Of a stretch of 64,000 nucleotides of DNA, positions 36,306 to 46,197 are shown piece after piece. The stretch comes from Paenibacillus aceti (GTDB lineage Bacteria; Bacillota; Bacilli; Paenibacillales; Paenibacillaceae). Positions within the stretch are counted from its first letter, which is position 1, and each line of letters begins with the position of its first letter. The position numbers and the translations under genes are program-made. The notes beneath the pieces are model-generated. The model did no database searches. It worked only from the letters and a program-made list of their open reading frames with translations, and was not told where the DNA came from. Where the stretch lies: contig NZ_KZ987724.1 of NCBI RefSeq assembly GCF_003614185.1, forward strand, positions 3,513,066 to 3,577,065. Direction: 5' to 3'.

Positions 36306-37292
36306 TTAAGTCTCACTCACTAGAATTGTAGCCTCCGCCCATCTCGCCTGGATTAGCTGCTCATACTTGCTCGCAATATAATCATTCAGCACTCGGTCAC
36401 GAATCTGCTCATAAGGCAGATACTCGGTATAGGGCTCTGTCTTCTCAATACAGCATAGAAGATAGAGGCTTCCGTTCTCTTCCACGATCTCGGAAATTTC
36501 CCCCACCCGCAATCCCGCTGCTGTCCTGGCTACAGGGCTCCGCAGGTTATGACGATCATTCTCCAGATAGAACGTAAGCTCCTGGATCTTCCTCTGGTCT
36601 GCGTAATCCTGGGTGATCTCTATGAAGGGCATCCCCCATTCGAGCCTGGCCTTCGCTTGCTCCAGCCTCTTCCGAGTGTGTTCCTGCGCCACCGGATCAA
36701 TCTGTCGATCAGCATTCAGATAAGATACCGTTATGCTGTACACTTTGACCTAGCCCGGATCCAGGTAGAGCTCCGTTCGCCAGGAACAATAGTAATTCCA
36801 TAGTGTCTGTTCACAAGTTGCCCGCCGCCGTTCCTCTTGCTCCAGCTTCTGCTTCACCGCTGCGGCCAGACGGGTCATATAATACTCAAAATAAGCATCC
36901 TCACTATATCGTACAGGCCCATAAACAACTTGCTGCCCAGCTATCGCCTTAGCCCTTCGCTCGTTCTCTGCAGCAAGCTGCTCTAGAAAGGCCTTGTGGC
37001 TAATATCCTGCACTACATCGTAATCCTTGGCGATCATCTGTCTGATCTTGACCATCACGCTCTCATCCAGAGCCGTCTGCTTCAGCAGCTCTAATGGAAT
37101 CTCCCCGGCGAAGGATGTCGTCCAGAACTCCGGCGTCTCACAGGTCTTGAATTGTTGGAAGAAATGATTCAGCACCCGCGGCCTGTTCCTCCGCACCGCC
37201 CGTTCATATTCCGCAAGTGTGACAGGAACCCCATCTATAGTCGCGATCACAGCCTCTCGTTCAGGGCACCGGCCTTCCTCTCGTTCCGTCAC
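36306..37292 (-). pseudogene. PpiC-type peptidyl-prolyl isomerase with an in-frame TAG
   Basis: One frame runs through from 37292 to 36306, except for a TAG at 36750-36752. Before it are 180 residues of a SurA-like helical N-terminal part (VIATIDGVPVTLAEYERAVR). After it are about 145 residues with the parvulin-like part (QAKARLEWGMPFIEITQDY, GLRVGEISEIVEENGSLYLL). The sequence on both sides reads as one domain (LYLDPG-stop-VKVYSITVSY). The second half could restart at a GTG at 36743. It overlaps the regulator gene by four bases (ATGA). The enzyme would help fold secreted proteins of this locus. It is either inactivated or read through. Confidence 0.75.
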
Positions 37293-38899
37293 AGGACCTT
37301 CCTCTCTCCCTCCGAGGATTGCTGGCGAAATTGCTGCGGGGAAGCATTATATACCTTTCTGAATATTTTGGAGAAATAAGAGAAGTTATGATAGCCCAAG
37401 GTTCTGGCGATATCAGAAATCGGCATGGTCGAGGTCATGATCAGATCTTTGGCCAAAGACATCCGCTGCTTCATGATATAATCTGTAATCGATTCGCCCA
37501 ACTCCCGCTTGAACAGTCTCGATAAATAAGCCGGATTCAGGTGAACATAACTGGCCAGTTGCTCCCTCGTAATCGGTTCGCTTAAATGCTCCGTGATATA
37601 ATATTGAACCCGTTGAATAATCGAATCATTCTGATGCAGCTGATCATGGATAATCCGGACGACCTGTTGCGAAGCTTCCTCCAGCTCCCTCAAATCACGC
37701 GGCTGATCATTCAGCAGCAATCCATCCCGATTCTGTAGCAGTTCGACTGCATGCAGTCCATTCTTGTGCAGAACATAGTGCACCATCTGCATAAATTCAT
37801 TACGGAAGCCTTCCAGTTCAAAGAGAGATAGATTCCGCTGCTGCCCCATCTCCGATATGCGGTCGCGAATCTCCTGCTGCAGCTCCTCCAGCTTGCCCTG
37901 CTCCAGTAGGATCGTCCAGGTTGAAATCCGCGGGATCATCGCCTTGATCGACGGTGTGCCCAGTGAAGCCAGTGTGTATACCTGATTGGATTTATTCAAG
38001 TTGTTATACTCGATCTCCATCAGCTGCTGGTAAGTATCGGCGATCTCATAGATACTGGAGCTCCTGCCGACATAGCAGGAAATATTACAATCAAAATATT
38101 CATGACAGTTGCGGATGTACTTCTCACAGCGCGTATGCAGATCCCTAGCCTCGATCTTTATCTCTGGATCGCCCATAATAATCACGATGTTGACGCCCTG
38201 CTTCGTCTGGATGACCTCCCCCTTGCCCGTAGGAATCAGCATCTCCGCCGCACCCTTGCGAATCGCGTACTCAATAATCTCCTCATCCCTCGTGCTGAAC
38301 TCCCGCAGCCAGGATTCCACGCTGACAAGAACGGGAAGGAAGCTGGCGTTCTGAAGACCCGACAGCCCATGCTTCTCCAGAATCCCTGTGATATTGTCCG
38401 GGCAGCACACCGTTCTGCCTGAGAACAGATCATTCCAGAACTTATCGGTAACCAGGGGCTTCTGTCTGCGCCACAGGTCATAGTAGGGCTTATATTGCTC
38501 GCGTAATTTATGTAGCTCTCGCTCTTGTCGAACCGCTTCCAAAGCTCTATAGATCGTATCCTCCAGTACATCGAATTCAATCGGCTTCAGTAGATAATCG
38601 AATCCGTCCAATTGAATCGCCCTTTGCATGAAGCTGAAGGCAGAGTGGGCGGTCAGGAAGATCGTCTCTGTCTCGGGTGATATCTTATTCACCTTCTCCA
38701 GCAGCTCGATCCCTGTCCCCTTCGGCATTTCAATATCGCAGATCATGACATCGATCGAGGTACGTTCAAATATACGCAGGGCTTCCCGCATATTATAAGC
38801 CTCATACACCTCGGATACCTGCAACCGCTCCCAATTCACACCACTGCGAATCCCCATCACCGCATAGATCTCGTCGTCTACAATCAGAGCCTTGAACAT
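37289..38899 (-). CDS. AraC-type response regulator (YesN-like)
   Basis: 536 residues. Receiver domain at 1-120 (ALIVDDEIYAVMGIRSGV; phospho-accepting aspartate in DVMICDIEMPKG), a long linker, and the AraC double helix-turn-helix at the end (ITREQLASYVHLNPAYLSRLF, ISDIARTLGYHNFSYFSKIFR). It pairs with the kinase encoded just upstream and probably controls the transporter genes at 40862-44369. Confidence 0.93.
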   Translation of the reverse strand: MFKALIVDDEIYAVMGIRSGVNWERLQVSEVYEAYNMREALRIFERTSIDVMICDIEMPKGTGIELLEKVNKISPETETIFLTAHSAFSFMQRAIQLDGFDYLLKPIEFDVLEDTIYRALEAVRQERELHKLREQYKPYYDLWRRQKPLVTDKFWNDLFSGRTVCCPDNITGILEKHGLSGLQNASFLPVLVSVESWLREFSTRDEEIIEYAIRKGAAEMLIPTGKGEVIQTKQGVNIVIIMGDPEIKIEARDLHTRCEKYIRNCHEYFDCNISCYVGRSSSIYEIADTYQQLMEIEYNNLNKSNQVYTLASLGTPSIKAMIPRISTWTILLEQGKLEELQQEIRDRISEMGQQRNLSLFELEGFRNEFMQMVHYVLHKNGLHAVELLQNRDGLLLNDQPRDLRELEEASQQVVRIIHDQLHQNDSIIQRVQYYITEHLSEPITREQLASYVHLNPAYLSRLFKRELGESITDYIMKQRMSLAKDLIMTSTMPISDIARTLGYHNFSYFSKIFRKVYNASPQQFRQQSSEGERKVL

Positions 38900-38920
38900 G
38901 CTTATCCCCCATTCTCATGA

Positions 38921-40672
38921 TCAATATGAAGTAAATTGTTCTACTGTTCGAAATGGAAGTTCAATGCGAATTAACGCCCCTGCCTGAGGAACATTGTCAA
39001 ATTCAAGCCGGGCATCCTGTCCGAACAAATGCTTGATCCTGTACTGCACATTGGTAATGCCGAGATGCTCTCCATTCTGATGCTCCATATAGCTGCCGGA
39101 CTGCAGCTTCTCCAGCATCTCCGGTGAGAATCCATTGCCGTTATCCCAGACGGTGATCTCCAGCTGATCCTGCCCCACTAACCTGATCCTTATAGATATA
39201 TGAAAGGGATGATCCATAAAATCAAAACCATGCTTAATCGCATTCTCAATAAACGGCTGAATTAAAAGCGGCGGTATAGCACCCTCTCCGGCACCCTCTT
39301 CAATCTGAATTTCATATGTAATCCGCTCCGGGAATCGGACTTGTTGAATTTTAATATAGCTCTCCATATGCTCCATCTCTTCATTCACGGTCACAAAAGC
39401 CTGATTGGTCCTGGTAGTGAAGCGGAAATATTTTACCAGATTCATGCACATCAGCTGAATGACATTATAATTCTTGATCTCAGCCAGGTTGTAGATAATG
39501 TTAATCGAATTCAGGAGAAAATGAGGGTTGATCTGCAGCTGCAAATGCTTCAGCTCGGCCTTATGCGCCTTGATCTGCTCTTCATACACGTTGATCTTCA
39601 GTTCATGGATTTCAGCAGCCATGCCATTGAAGGTCTCTTCTATAATCGCGAACTCTCTGGACTTGGAAGGCTTGAGCCGTGTATCCCAATCCCCGTGCTT
39701 GATGCGCCGCATCCCGAAGACGAGATTGTTCATGGGCTTAAGTATAATATCATTCAGATAGATCAGATAAATGACCAGAATGAATAGTGCACCGATCGAA
39801 ATAAGAATAATACCTCGGCGGAATTTCTCCAGATCCTCCAGCATTTGATCCTCCGGGACGAATACACTTAGAATGACGTCCGTGCCGATAACCGGATTCG
39901 TAACGGCAATATATCTATGATCATCCTGCTTCACGATCGTATAATCACCGCTACGCTTCGCTCCCACGGATAGGGAACGGTTCGGGGTGATGGCACCCGC
40001 ATTCGTAATCAATTGTCCCTGTTGATTCAGGAAGCCGGCGAAACCCTCCTTCGAGTGAATAATATCCAACGGAATCACCAGATTCTCTAGCTCAATAAAA
40101 GCTCCCACATAGAAATCATCTCCCGTACTCACCATGCGAATCAAGGCATATTTTCCTTCGTTATACTCTATCGCCTTCCACTTCTGGAAATATTCGCTAT
40201 CTAGCTTGACCTCCTTGACCAAGTTCTCAATCGATGTCTTGATCGCATTCATCCGCTCGTAGGACGGCTCCTTGATCTGTGTCGTGAAAAAATCCTTATT
40301 GCGCAGCGAATAAATAAACTGCAGATCGACACTGTTATCGTAGCGATGATAACGGGAAATGGTGCTTATTAGCGTGGCTTTGGCTAGAAAATACTCATTC
40401 GGATCATCCATCAGCTGCGGCAGGGCAGCGAGATTCGGATCTTCAACGGCAATGTTGTAGAGAAAATTCGTCTCTTTGTTCAGAGCCGCCTCAATCTGAT
40501 GTGAATACAAGATCATCGAATTTTTATTGGATTCGGCGACCTGCTCGCGGATCATATTGGAGGCGTAATAATTGTTATAGAGCATCAGTCCGAACAATGG
40601 AACCGTAATTACTACAAAACCGATAATCAGCTTGAAACGAAGTGACTGCTTGATATTCGATACTTTGAACAT
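38921..40672 (-). CDS. YesM-type sensor histidine kinase
   Basis: About 583 residues. Two membrane helices enclose a large outer domain, followed by HAMP and the His_kinase core with LQLQINPHFLLNSINIIYNL; the ATP site shows PFIENAIKHGF and WDNGNGFS. The start at 40672 is chosen because the protein then opens with its membrane anchor (FKLIIGFVVITVPLFGLML); the ribosome site there (GGGG) is weak, and an ATG-like start at 40762 is possible. Works with the regulator encoded 21 bases downstream. Confidence 0.87.
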   Translation of the reverse strand: MFKVSNIKQSLRFKLIIGFVVITVPLFGLMLYNNYYASNMIREQVAESNKNSMILYSHQIEAALNKETNFLYNIAVEDPNLAALPQLMDDPNEYFLAKATLISTISRYHRYDNSVDLQFIYSLRNKDFFTTQIKEPSYERMNAIKTSIENLVKEVKLDSEYFQKWKAIEYNEGKYALIRMVSTGDDFYVGAFIELENLVIPLDIIHSKEGFAGFLNQQGQLITNAGAITPNRSLSVGAKRSGDYTIVKQDDHRYIAVTNPVIGTDVILSVFVPEDQMLEDLEKFRRGIILISIGALFILVIYLIYLNDIILKPMNNLVFGMRRIKHGDWDTRLKPSKSREFAIIEETFNGMAAEIHELKINVYEEQIKAHKAELKHLQLQINPHFLLNSINIIYNLAEIKNYNVIQLMCMNLVKYFRFTTRTNQAFVTVNEEMEHMESYIKIQQVRFPERITYEIQIEEGAGEGAIPPLLIQPFIENAIKHGFDFMDHPFHISIRIRLVGQDQLEITVWDNGNGFSPEMLEKLQSGSYMEHQNGEHLGITNVQYRIKHLFGQDARLEFDNVPQAGALIRIELPFRTVEQFTSY

Positions 40673-40790
40673 ACTTATCGACCCCGGATCTATGCAAGAT
40701 TTAGTATGAACCCTTATTCTAAGTAGTCCTGTACGTAATCCCTCCGATGTCCACAGGCTCATCTACCTCGAGTATAGTTTCCGGTAGAGC

Positions 40791-40844
40791 AAAAAGGAAT
40801 CCCTAGATAGGATCCCTGCATCGCCCTAGTTCAGAATTCCTTTT
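40791..40844 (-). terminator. terminator of the second sugar transporter operon
   Basis: AAAAGGAAT pairs with ATTCCTTTT at the outer ends, and CTAG pairs inside. On the minus strand it ends in T5. It follows the binding protein gene and precedes the kinase gene. Confidence 0.6.
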
Positions 40845-40861
40845 CGCTTCACCTCTGTTTA

Positions 40862-42391
40862 TTACTTCTGTGATTCCGCCCATGCCGCCAACTGCTTATC
40901 CACTTCGGCCTTGACTTTGTCAAAACCGGCCGATTTGCGTTTTGCTTTCCACTTCTCAAGCAATGGCTCAGGCTCTACTGCCCCAGAACGTAAAGTAGCT
41001 TCAAACTCTTTCATCACGTTGGTTAGGGATGCCATTTCTGATTTAACCGGCTCTTGGTTAAAGGAGAAGCCCAGAGCGATGGAACGCTCGGAGCGATCAT
41101 TGAACTTCTGGAATTCCTCCCATTTGTTCGGATCCTCGTTCGCCCATAGATAGGAATTGAACTGATTACCGAACATCCAGCCACCTGGATTCGGATAGGT
41201 CTGTGTATCTGAATTTACACCCTCAGGAAAATCGATCACATTATCGCTTACCTTCACATAGTGCTTGCCTTCAATGCCCCAATCGAGCATATTTAACAGT
41301 ACCGGATCTGTATAGAGCATGTTCAGGAACATCATCGCCCTTGCCGGGTCCTTGGAGGTCCGGGAAATACCGAGCATAGCCCCTTGGGCGTCACCTGTAG
41401 TTGTAAATGGCTCAAAGGTCTCCACCTGAATCATTTCAACCCCGGCGCTCAGACTCATTTCCTTGTCCTTACCAGGCTTCAGAGATTGGCCGACCGCAAA
41501 GGCCTTGCCCGCCTTGATCATATTAACGCCCTGTTCTTCAGTCGAAGTCAGGATGTCTTTATCGAACCAGCCATTCTGATTCCATTGATGCATCCGTTTA
41601 TAGAAATCGATGAAGTTAGGGTCCTCCAGCATATCAACTGCTTTAAGCTCCTTGCTGTCGCGAGGAATTCCGATATCAGTTGCTAAATAGTCATAATTAG
41701 CTGCATTCCAAATGTTCGTGAATTTGGATGAGGCCACAGGGGCAACATCAGGCTCGTTCTCTTTAATTGTTTTGAACATCTGTTCCATATCCTCAATGGA
41801 CTTGATGCCATTCGTATCAAAGCCATATTTATCAACCAGCTTCTTATCGAGCAAGAAGCCGAAGCCTTGGCCGAATTCTTTCTTGGTAGGAAGAGCGTAC
41901 AGCTTGCCGTCAATTCTCGACCCCTTAATAAAGTCATCGCCGAGAACCCCAGGAATATCCTTGCCGTACTCGTTCATCAGATCGTCAAGCTCCAGATATT
42001 GCCCTTTGGCAGCATCCTTCGCGTATGAGAACCAGCTAGCCGTGAACATCAAGTCAAAGGGCTCATTCGAGACCTTCATCAGGTTCGTCTTGTCCTCCCA
42101 GGAAGCCCATTCAATCGGTTTCAGCTCGATCGTCGCATTGATCTTCTCCGTCAAGTATTTGCTCATTTCGTCTTGAACCAGCTGAAGATCCTTTGCGGCT
42201 GAAGCCGGGTATACCATCGTAATTTTATACGGGCTAAGCTTGCTATTTCCTTCTTGATTCCCGCTTTCCGCTGTATTGCCAGATGTGTTCCCCGAATCGG
42301 ATGGCTTATTGGAATTCCCCTTGCCACACGCCGTCAGTACAAGCATTCCACATAGCATCACAATGAACAGTAAATGAACCTTCTTCTTCAT
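40862..42391 (-). CDS. sugar ABC transporter binding lipoprotein
   Basis: About 509 residues. The lipoprotein signal ends LVLTAC (cysteine near residue 22), then a Ser/Asn/Gly linker, then the large Lpl-type binding fold (SPYKITMVYPASAAKDLQLV; EPFDLMFTASWFSYAKDAA). Start at 42391 with GAGAGGAG ahead. Last gene of the permease-permease-binding protein run, an order opposite to the other two sugar loci in the window. The sugar is unknown; the neighbouring beta-helix gene hints at a plant cell-wall oligosaccharide. Confidence 0.88.
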   Translation of the reverse strand: MKKKVHLLFIVMLCGMLVLTACGKGNSNKPSDSGNTSGNTAESGNQEGNSKLSPYKITMVYPASAAKDLQLVQDEMSKYLTEKINATIELKPIEWASWEDKTNLMKVSNEPFDLMFTASWFSYAKDAAKGQYLELDDLMNEYGKDIPGVLGDDFIKGSRIDGKLYALPTKKEFGQGFGFLLDKKLVDKYGFDTNGIKSIEDMEQMFKTIKENEPDVAPVASSKFTNIWNAANYDYLATDIGIPRDSKELKAVDMLEDPNFIDFYKRMHQWNQNGWFDKDILTSTEEQGVNMIKAGKAFAVGQSLKPGKDKEMSLSAGVEMIQVETFEPFTTTGDAQGAMLGISRTSKDPARAMMFLNMLYTDPVLLNMLDWGIEGKHYVKVSDNVIDFPEGVNSDTQTYPNPGGWMFGNQFNSYLWANEDPNKWEEFQKFNDRSERSIALGFSFNQEPVKSEMASLTNVMKEFEATLRSGAVEPEPLLEKWKAKRKSAGFDKVKAEVDKQLAAWAESQK

Positions 42392-42522
42392 ATTCTGCCG
42401 TTCTCCTCTCAATTCGTACTATTAACACTATATCCCCCGGAGTTGCAGTCCATCCAATCTGTGTCAGCCCCACCTCCTTTACGGTGAACTCTCTGTATAA
42501 ACCCTATGTTTCAGCCTTATAC

Positions 42523-43422
42523 TTAGCCTTTTACTGCGCCAGATGTAATTCCGCTAATATAGTATTTTTGGAAAAACGGATAGGCAAACAATAAAGGAGC
42601 TACACCGATCATGGCAAGGGCCATTCGCACTGATTCACGCGGCATCTTGGCCAGCAGCTCGCCAACCTGCGCTGTACTGTTGGATTTCGCCAACAGGAAT
42701 TGAATATTAGTCAATGTCTTAGTCATCAAATACTGAATGTTATACAAATCTGGATTATCGATAAACAGCATGCAGTTATACCAATCATTCCAGTAAGCAA
42801 GAGTATTAAAGAGACCTATCGTCGCCATAATCGGCAGGGACAATGGTACGACAATTTTGAAGAAGATCTTCAGTTCCCCCGCTCCATCAATCGTCGCCGA
42901 CTCAATGACCGATTCAGGTATCGTCGAGGCGAAGAAGCTTCTCATCAAGAACACGTTAAAAGCGCCCATCAACAAGTTCGGAATAATCATGGAGAAGATT
43001 GTATTCTTCATACCTAGCATGTTGACATAAGTGATATACCATGGTGCCAATCCTCCACCAAACAGCATCGTAAAGAAGAGGTAGAAGGAAATTGTCCGCC
43101 TGAACGGCAGTTGAGCTCGCGATATAGGATAGGCAAAGAGTGCCGTAATCAGCAAGCTTACTGCCGTACCAACAAGCGTAGCAACGATGGTCACTCCGTA
43201 GGCCTTAGCAATTTCAGTAAAGTCATTGAACAGGAATTGATAAGCTCCAAAGCTGATTTCGTTAGGAAATAAGGAAAATCCTTTCTGCGCAATGGAATCC
43301 TCGCTTGAAATGGATACCATAAATATGAGTATGAACGGAACCAGTGATACGATGGTGAAGCACCAGAAGAATAGATGGATCATCGCAGGGCCGATTCGCT
43401 TGGACAAATTTAATTCTCTCAC
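42523..43422 (-). CDS. sugar ABC transporter permease, LplC type
   Basis: 299 residues, six helices, EAA-like loop TIPESVIESATIDGAGELKIFF and the end YYISGITSGAVKG. In the loop the first glutamate-alanine pair reads ESA, a mild departure. Starts 20 bases after its partner permease. Confidence 0.91.
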   Translation of the reverse strand: MRELNLSKRIGPAMIHLFFWCFTIVSLVPFILIFMVSISSEDSIAQKGFSLFPNEISFGAYQFLFNDFTEIAKAYGVTIVATLVGTAVSLLITALFAYPISRAQLPFRRTISFYLFFTMLFGGGLAPWYITYVNMLGMKNTIFSMIIPNLLMGAFNVFLMRSFFASTIPESVIESATIDGAGELKIFFKIVVPLSLPIMATIGLFNTLAYWNDWYNCMLFIDNPDLYNIQYLMTKTLTNIQFLLAKSNSTAQVGELLAKMPRESVRMALAMIGVAPLLFAYPFFQKYYISGITSGAVKG

Positions 43423-43442
43423 GTTGTTCTCTCCCTCCCCGG

Positions 43443-44369
43443 TTAAAACAATGCGCTCTGTTTATTGATTCGTCTGACTGCGGTATTGGCTACCAGGATC
43501 AGTACGAAGCAACAAACCGATTGATAGAGGCCCGCTGCCGTAGACATCCCAACGTCACCGGATTGCAGCATAGCACGGTATACGAAGGTGTCGATCGTCT
43601 GTGTCGTCGGTATGAGTGCCCCGGTATTCATAGGTACCTGGTAGAACAAGCCAAAGTCCGAGCGAAGAATCGTACTAACTGCCAGCAAGGTCAACGTGAT
43701 GATGACCGGCATAATTAATGGAATCGTAATGCGCGTCATCTGCTTCCATTTGCTTGCCCCATCGATGGTAGCTGCTTCGTAATACTCCTTGTCTATACCG
43801 ATGATGGAAGCGAAGTAAATAATGGACCAATAGCCGACGCTCTTCCATGCGTTAACAATGACCAGGATGAAAGGCCAATATTTCGGCTCTCCGTACCAGG
43901 AGATTCCATCCATAGAGAACCACTTCAGCAGCAATCTGTTCACCAGACCATTCTCGGCGTTCAGGAAGCTAAATACGAGATAAGCAACGACGACCATCGA
44001 AATGATATGAGGAAGCAGGAAGGTACTCTGATAGAATCGGCTGATAACTTTATCCTTAATCTCATTGATCAAAAGTGCGATGGTGACGGATAGAATTAGA
44101 TTTAAAGTGATGAAGACCAGATTGTACAGCAACGTATTCCTTGTAATGATGTAAGCATCCTCCGTGTTGAACAGGAACCTAAAGTTATCCCATCCTGCCC
44201 AAGGGCTTCCCCAGATTCCGTCGACGTAATTGTAATTTTTGAAGGCCAGAATTACGCCATACATCGGAATATAGTTATTAATGAATAGGTAGATAATCCC
44301 CGGCACGGTCATAAGCAGCAGCCACTTATACTTTTTCACATCTCTCTTTAATTTAACTAGTTTCGTCAT
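43443..44369 (-). CDS. sugar ABC transporter permease, LplB type
   Basis: 308 residues, six helices, EAA loop EYYEAATIDGASKWKQMTRITIP, and an N-terminal cytoplasmic basic stretch (LVKLKRDVKKYKW). First gene of the transporter operon. The 236 bases between it and the divergent phosphodiesterase gene must hold both promoters. Confidence 0.91.
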   Translation of the reverse strand: MTKLVKLKRDVKKYKWLLLMTVPGIIYLFINNYIPMYGVILAFKNYNYVDGIWGSPWAGWDNFRFLFNTEDAYIITRNTLLYNLVFITLNLILSVTIALLINEIKDKVISRFYQSTFLLPHIISMVVVAYLVFSFLNAENGLVNRLLLKWFSMDGISWYGEPKYWPFILVIVNAWKSVGYWSIIYFASIIGIDKEYYEAATIDGASKWKQMTRITIPLIMPVIITLTLLAVSTILRSDFGLFYQVPMNTGALIPTTQTIDTFVYRAMLQSGDVGMSTAAGLYQSVCCFVLILVANTAVRRINKQSALF

Positions 44370-44605
44370 GTTCCAACCCCTTCACCCCATGATGTGTAAA
44401 CCCTTACACTTCCATTCTATAATTCAGTTTCTGACGTAACCACTACCCTGGTGACTTTCTAATAGCACGTTCGTGACTTCTTCTAAACAGGTCAAAAATA
44501 AACCATTGACAGGTCAATAATAGTCATTGACACTTCTAACCGGGATCATTATGCTAGGGTCGTGATATCGCTGTCATACATCTCTAGAGGAGGGGATTAT
44601 TAATC

Positions 44606-45433
44606 ATGCAGAAGGATAAGCAAATTAAACGGGTCTTTATTCTAGGAATGGATGGGGCCGGTAACTTTATTCAAAATACGGATACGCCGAATATCGACGC
44701 TTTCTTAAGCAAGGGAGCGGTTACTTATATGGCGCAAGCCCAATCACCAACGATCAGTGCGGAATGCTGGGGTTCTATACTCCACGGTGTCGTTCCTGAG
44801 AGACACGGACTGAATAATGAAATCGCATCCACTCAGACCTACCCAGTGGACTCCCCATATCCATCGATATTCCGACTGGCACGGGAAGCCTGGCCTGAAG
44901 CCAAGCTGGCTGCCTTCTCAAGCTGGGCGCCTATCGTTAACGGAATCGTTGAAGAAGGACTCGGGATTCATAAGGAAGCCTTGCCAGACGACGAGCTTGT
45001 AAGCGCGATCGAAACCTATATTGAGCAAAATAATGACGTCAAGCTGCTCTATATGCAGCTGGATGACCCCGATGCTTCCGGTCATAAATACGGATACGGC
45101 GCGGATTCGCCAGGTTATCTGAAGGCTATTACCCGAATGGATGAACTGTTCGGGCGCATATTGCGTGTGATTGAGCAGCAAGGTCTGCTTGAGGACAGCC
45201 TCGTGATCCTCGTTACCGACCATGGCGGCGGCGGAGCGAACAAGCATGACCACGGCAGCGACCATCCGATGGACAAGAATGTATTCTGGGGCTGCGTGGG
45301 CCCGGGCGTATCAGCTGGCACAGCCTTGCCAGATATGTTCATTGTCGATACCGCAGCGGTCGCGTTGCATGCTCTTGGCCTGGAGCGGCCAGCGGATTGG
45401 GATGGCAAGGTGCCTGCTAATTTGTTCGGCTAA
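44606..45433 (+). CDS. alkaline phosphatase superfamily phosphodiesterase
   Basis: 275 residues of the nucleotide pyrophosphatase/phosphodiesterase fold. Metal-binding parts are VFILGMDGAG at the start, SPTISAECWGSI with a threonine nucleophile, LLYMQLDDPDASGHKYG, VTDHGGGGANKHDHG and SDHPMD. No signal peptide, so it is cytoplasmic. AGAGGAGG precedes the ATG. It is divergent from the sugar transporter genes and may act on a phosphorylated sugar or nucleotide sugar; the substrate is not known. Confidence 0.87.
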   Translation: MQKDKQIKRVFILGMDGAGNFIQNTDTPNIDAFLSKGAVTYMAQAQSPTISAECWGSILHGVVPERHGLNNEIASTQTYPVDSPYPSIFRLAREAWPEAKLAAFSSWAPIVNGIVEEGLGIHKEALPDDELVSAIETYIEQNNDVKLLYMQLDDPDASGHKYGYGADSPGYLKAITRMDELFGRILRVIEQQGLLEDSLVILVTDHGGGGANKHDHGSDHPMDKNVFWGCVGPGVSAGTALPDMFIVDTAAVALHALGLERPADWDGKVPANLFG

Positions 45434-45482
45434 TAGCGCGGGCGTTGGGGGCTGGGCGCTTTGGCGCGAGGTGCGCGGGCGT

Positions 45483-45695
45483 GGGCGTTGAGGGCTTTGT
45501 GTGGCGCAGGGCGTTACGCGCTTTGACGCAGGATGCGGACGCATGTGTGTGGTGATGGGCGTGGGGTGCTGAAAGGCTTTGTGTGAGCGCGGGGTGCAGA
45601 CGCTAGGCGTTGAAGTCCTTATGTAGGCGCGTAGAGTTATGGGCCTTTTGTGGCACTGGCCGCGGGCGGTGGGTGTTGAAGGCTTTGTGTGACGC
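45483..45695. repeat. degenerate G-rich repeats
   Basis: Four related stretches of about 26 bases start near 45483, 45563, 45605 and 45671. The common pattern is GGCGTTGA, then GGCTTTGTGTG, then GCGC. Spacing is irregular (80, 42 and 66 bases). A weaker copy lies near 45443. The block from 45434 to 45720 is much richer in G than the rest and on the plus strand has few C. No coding sense was found. Confidence 0.55.
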
Positions 45696-45817
45696 TGAGT
45701 GCGTTGCGTTCTTTGGCACAGGGGCGAGTATTTGGAGCATTACCAAGGTTCGGGATGTCGCATCTTTTGTACAGTGCTTAGTGCAGTACGCCGGGTGCTC
45801 GCTGTTCGTTTTTCGTC

Positions 45818-46000
45818 TAACGAAACTACAGATCGCTATTTGCCCAAAAACAACGATTAAAAAAATTTAACGAAACACCATATCGCTATTCCGAGTAAAT
45901 CCCGGCTTTTGACCCTAAATTTACCCAAATAGCGTTACCCAGTTTCGTTAAAATTGGACACCGCCCTTTTGGGCGCGAATAGCGATACCACGTTTCGTTA
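45818..46000. repeat. four-unit intergenic element, family I (copy 3)
   Basis: Units forward at 45818-45840 and 45868-45890, reverse at 45928-45950 and 45978-46000. Distances are 50, 60 and 50, total 183 bases, identical to the copies at 10355 and 24765. The unit keeps TAACGAAAC and ATCGCTATT; unit 3 reads AATAGCGTTACC. It lies in the gap between the phosphodiesterase and the metallophosphoesterase. Confidence 0.85.
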
Positions 46001-46011
46001 GCGGCCGCCCT

Positions 46012-46143
46012 GAAGCTAGGGGGCGAGGAGCGCAGCGTACATGTGGGTACGTGAGCACTGAAGGCCCCGGCTGAATTCAAGATTCGATGTCGAATCTGCT
46101 TCCTGCTTCACTTCGAGATCAAAGGTAGACTTTTTGAACTACC
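46012..46143 (+). repeat. 132-base direct repeat with RNA-like fold (copy 1)
   Basis: 132 bases, repeated with three changes at 46198. Pairings visible: AGC/GCT, GGGGC (46020-46024) with GCCCC (46064-46068), GCGTAC with GTACGT around ATGTGG, and a perfect AGATTCGA/TCGAATCT hairpin at 46080-46097. The stretch GAGGAGCGCAGCGTAC...GTACGTGAGCAC looks like a conserved structured motif rather than filler. Orientation is set by the gene downstream. No Rfam family could be named. Confidence 0.65.
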
Positions 46144-46197
46144 GGATTCAAATAAGAGTTCAAACAAGGCCGGTTTTCAGCTCCGAGAAGGTTGGAT

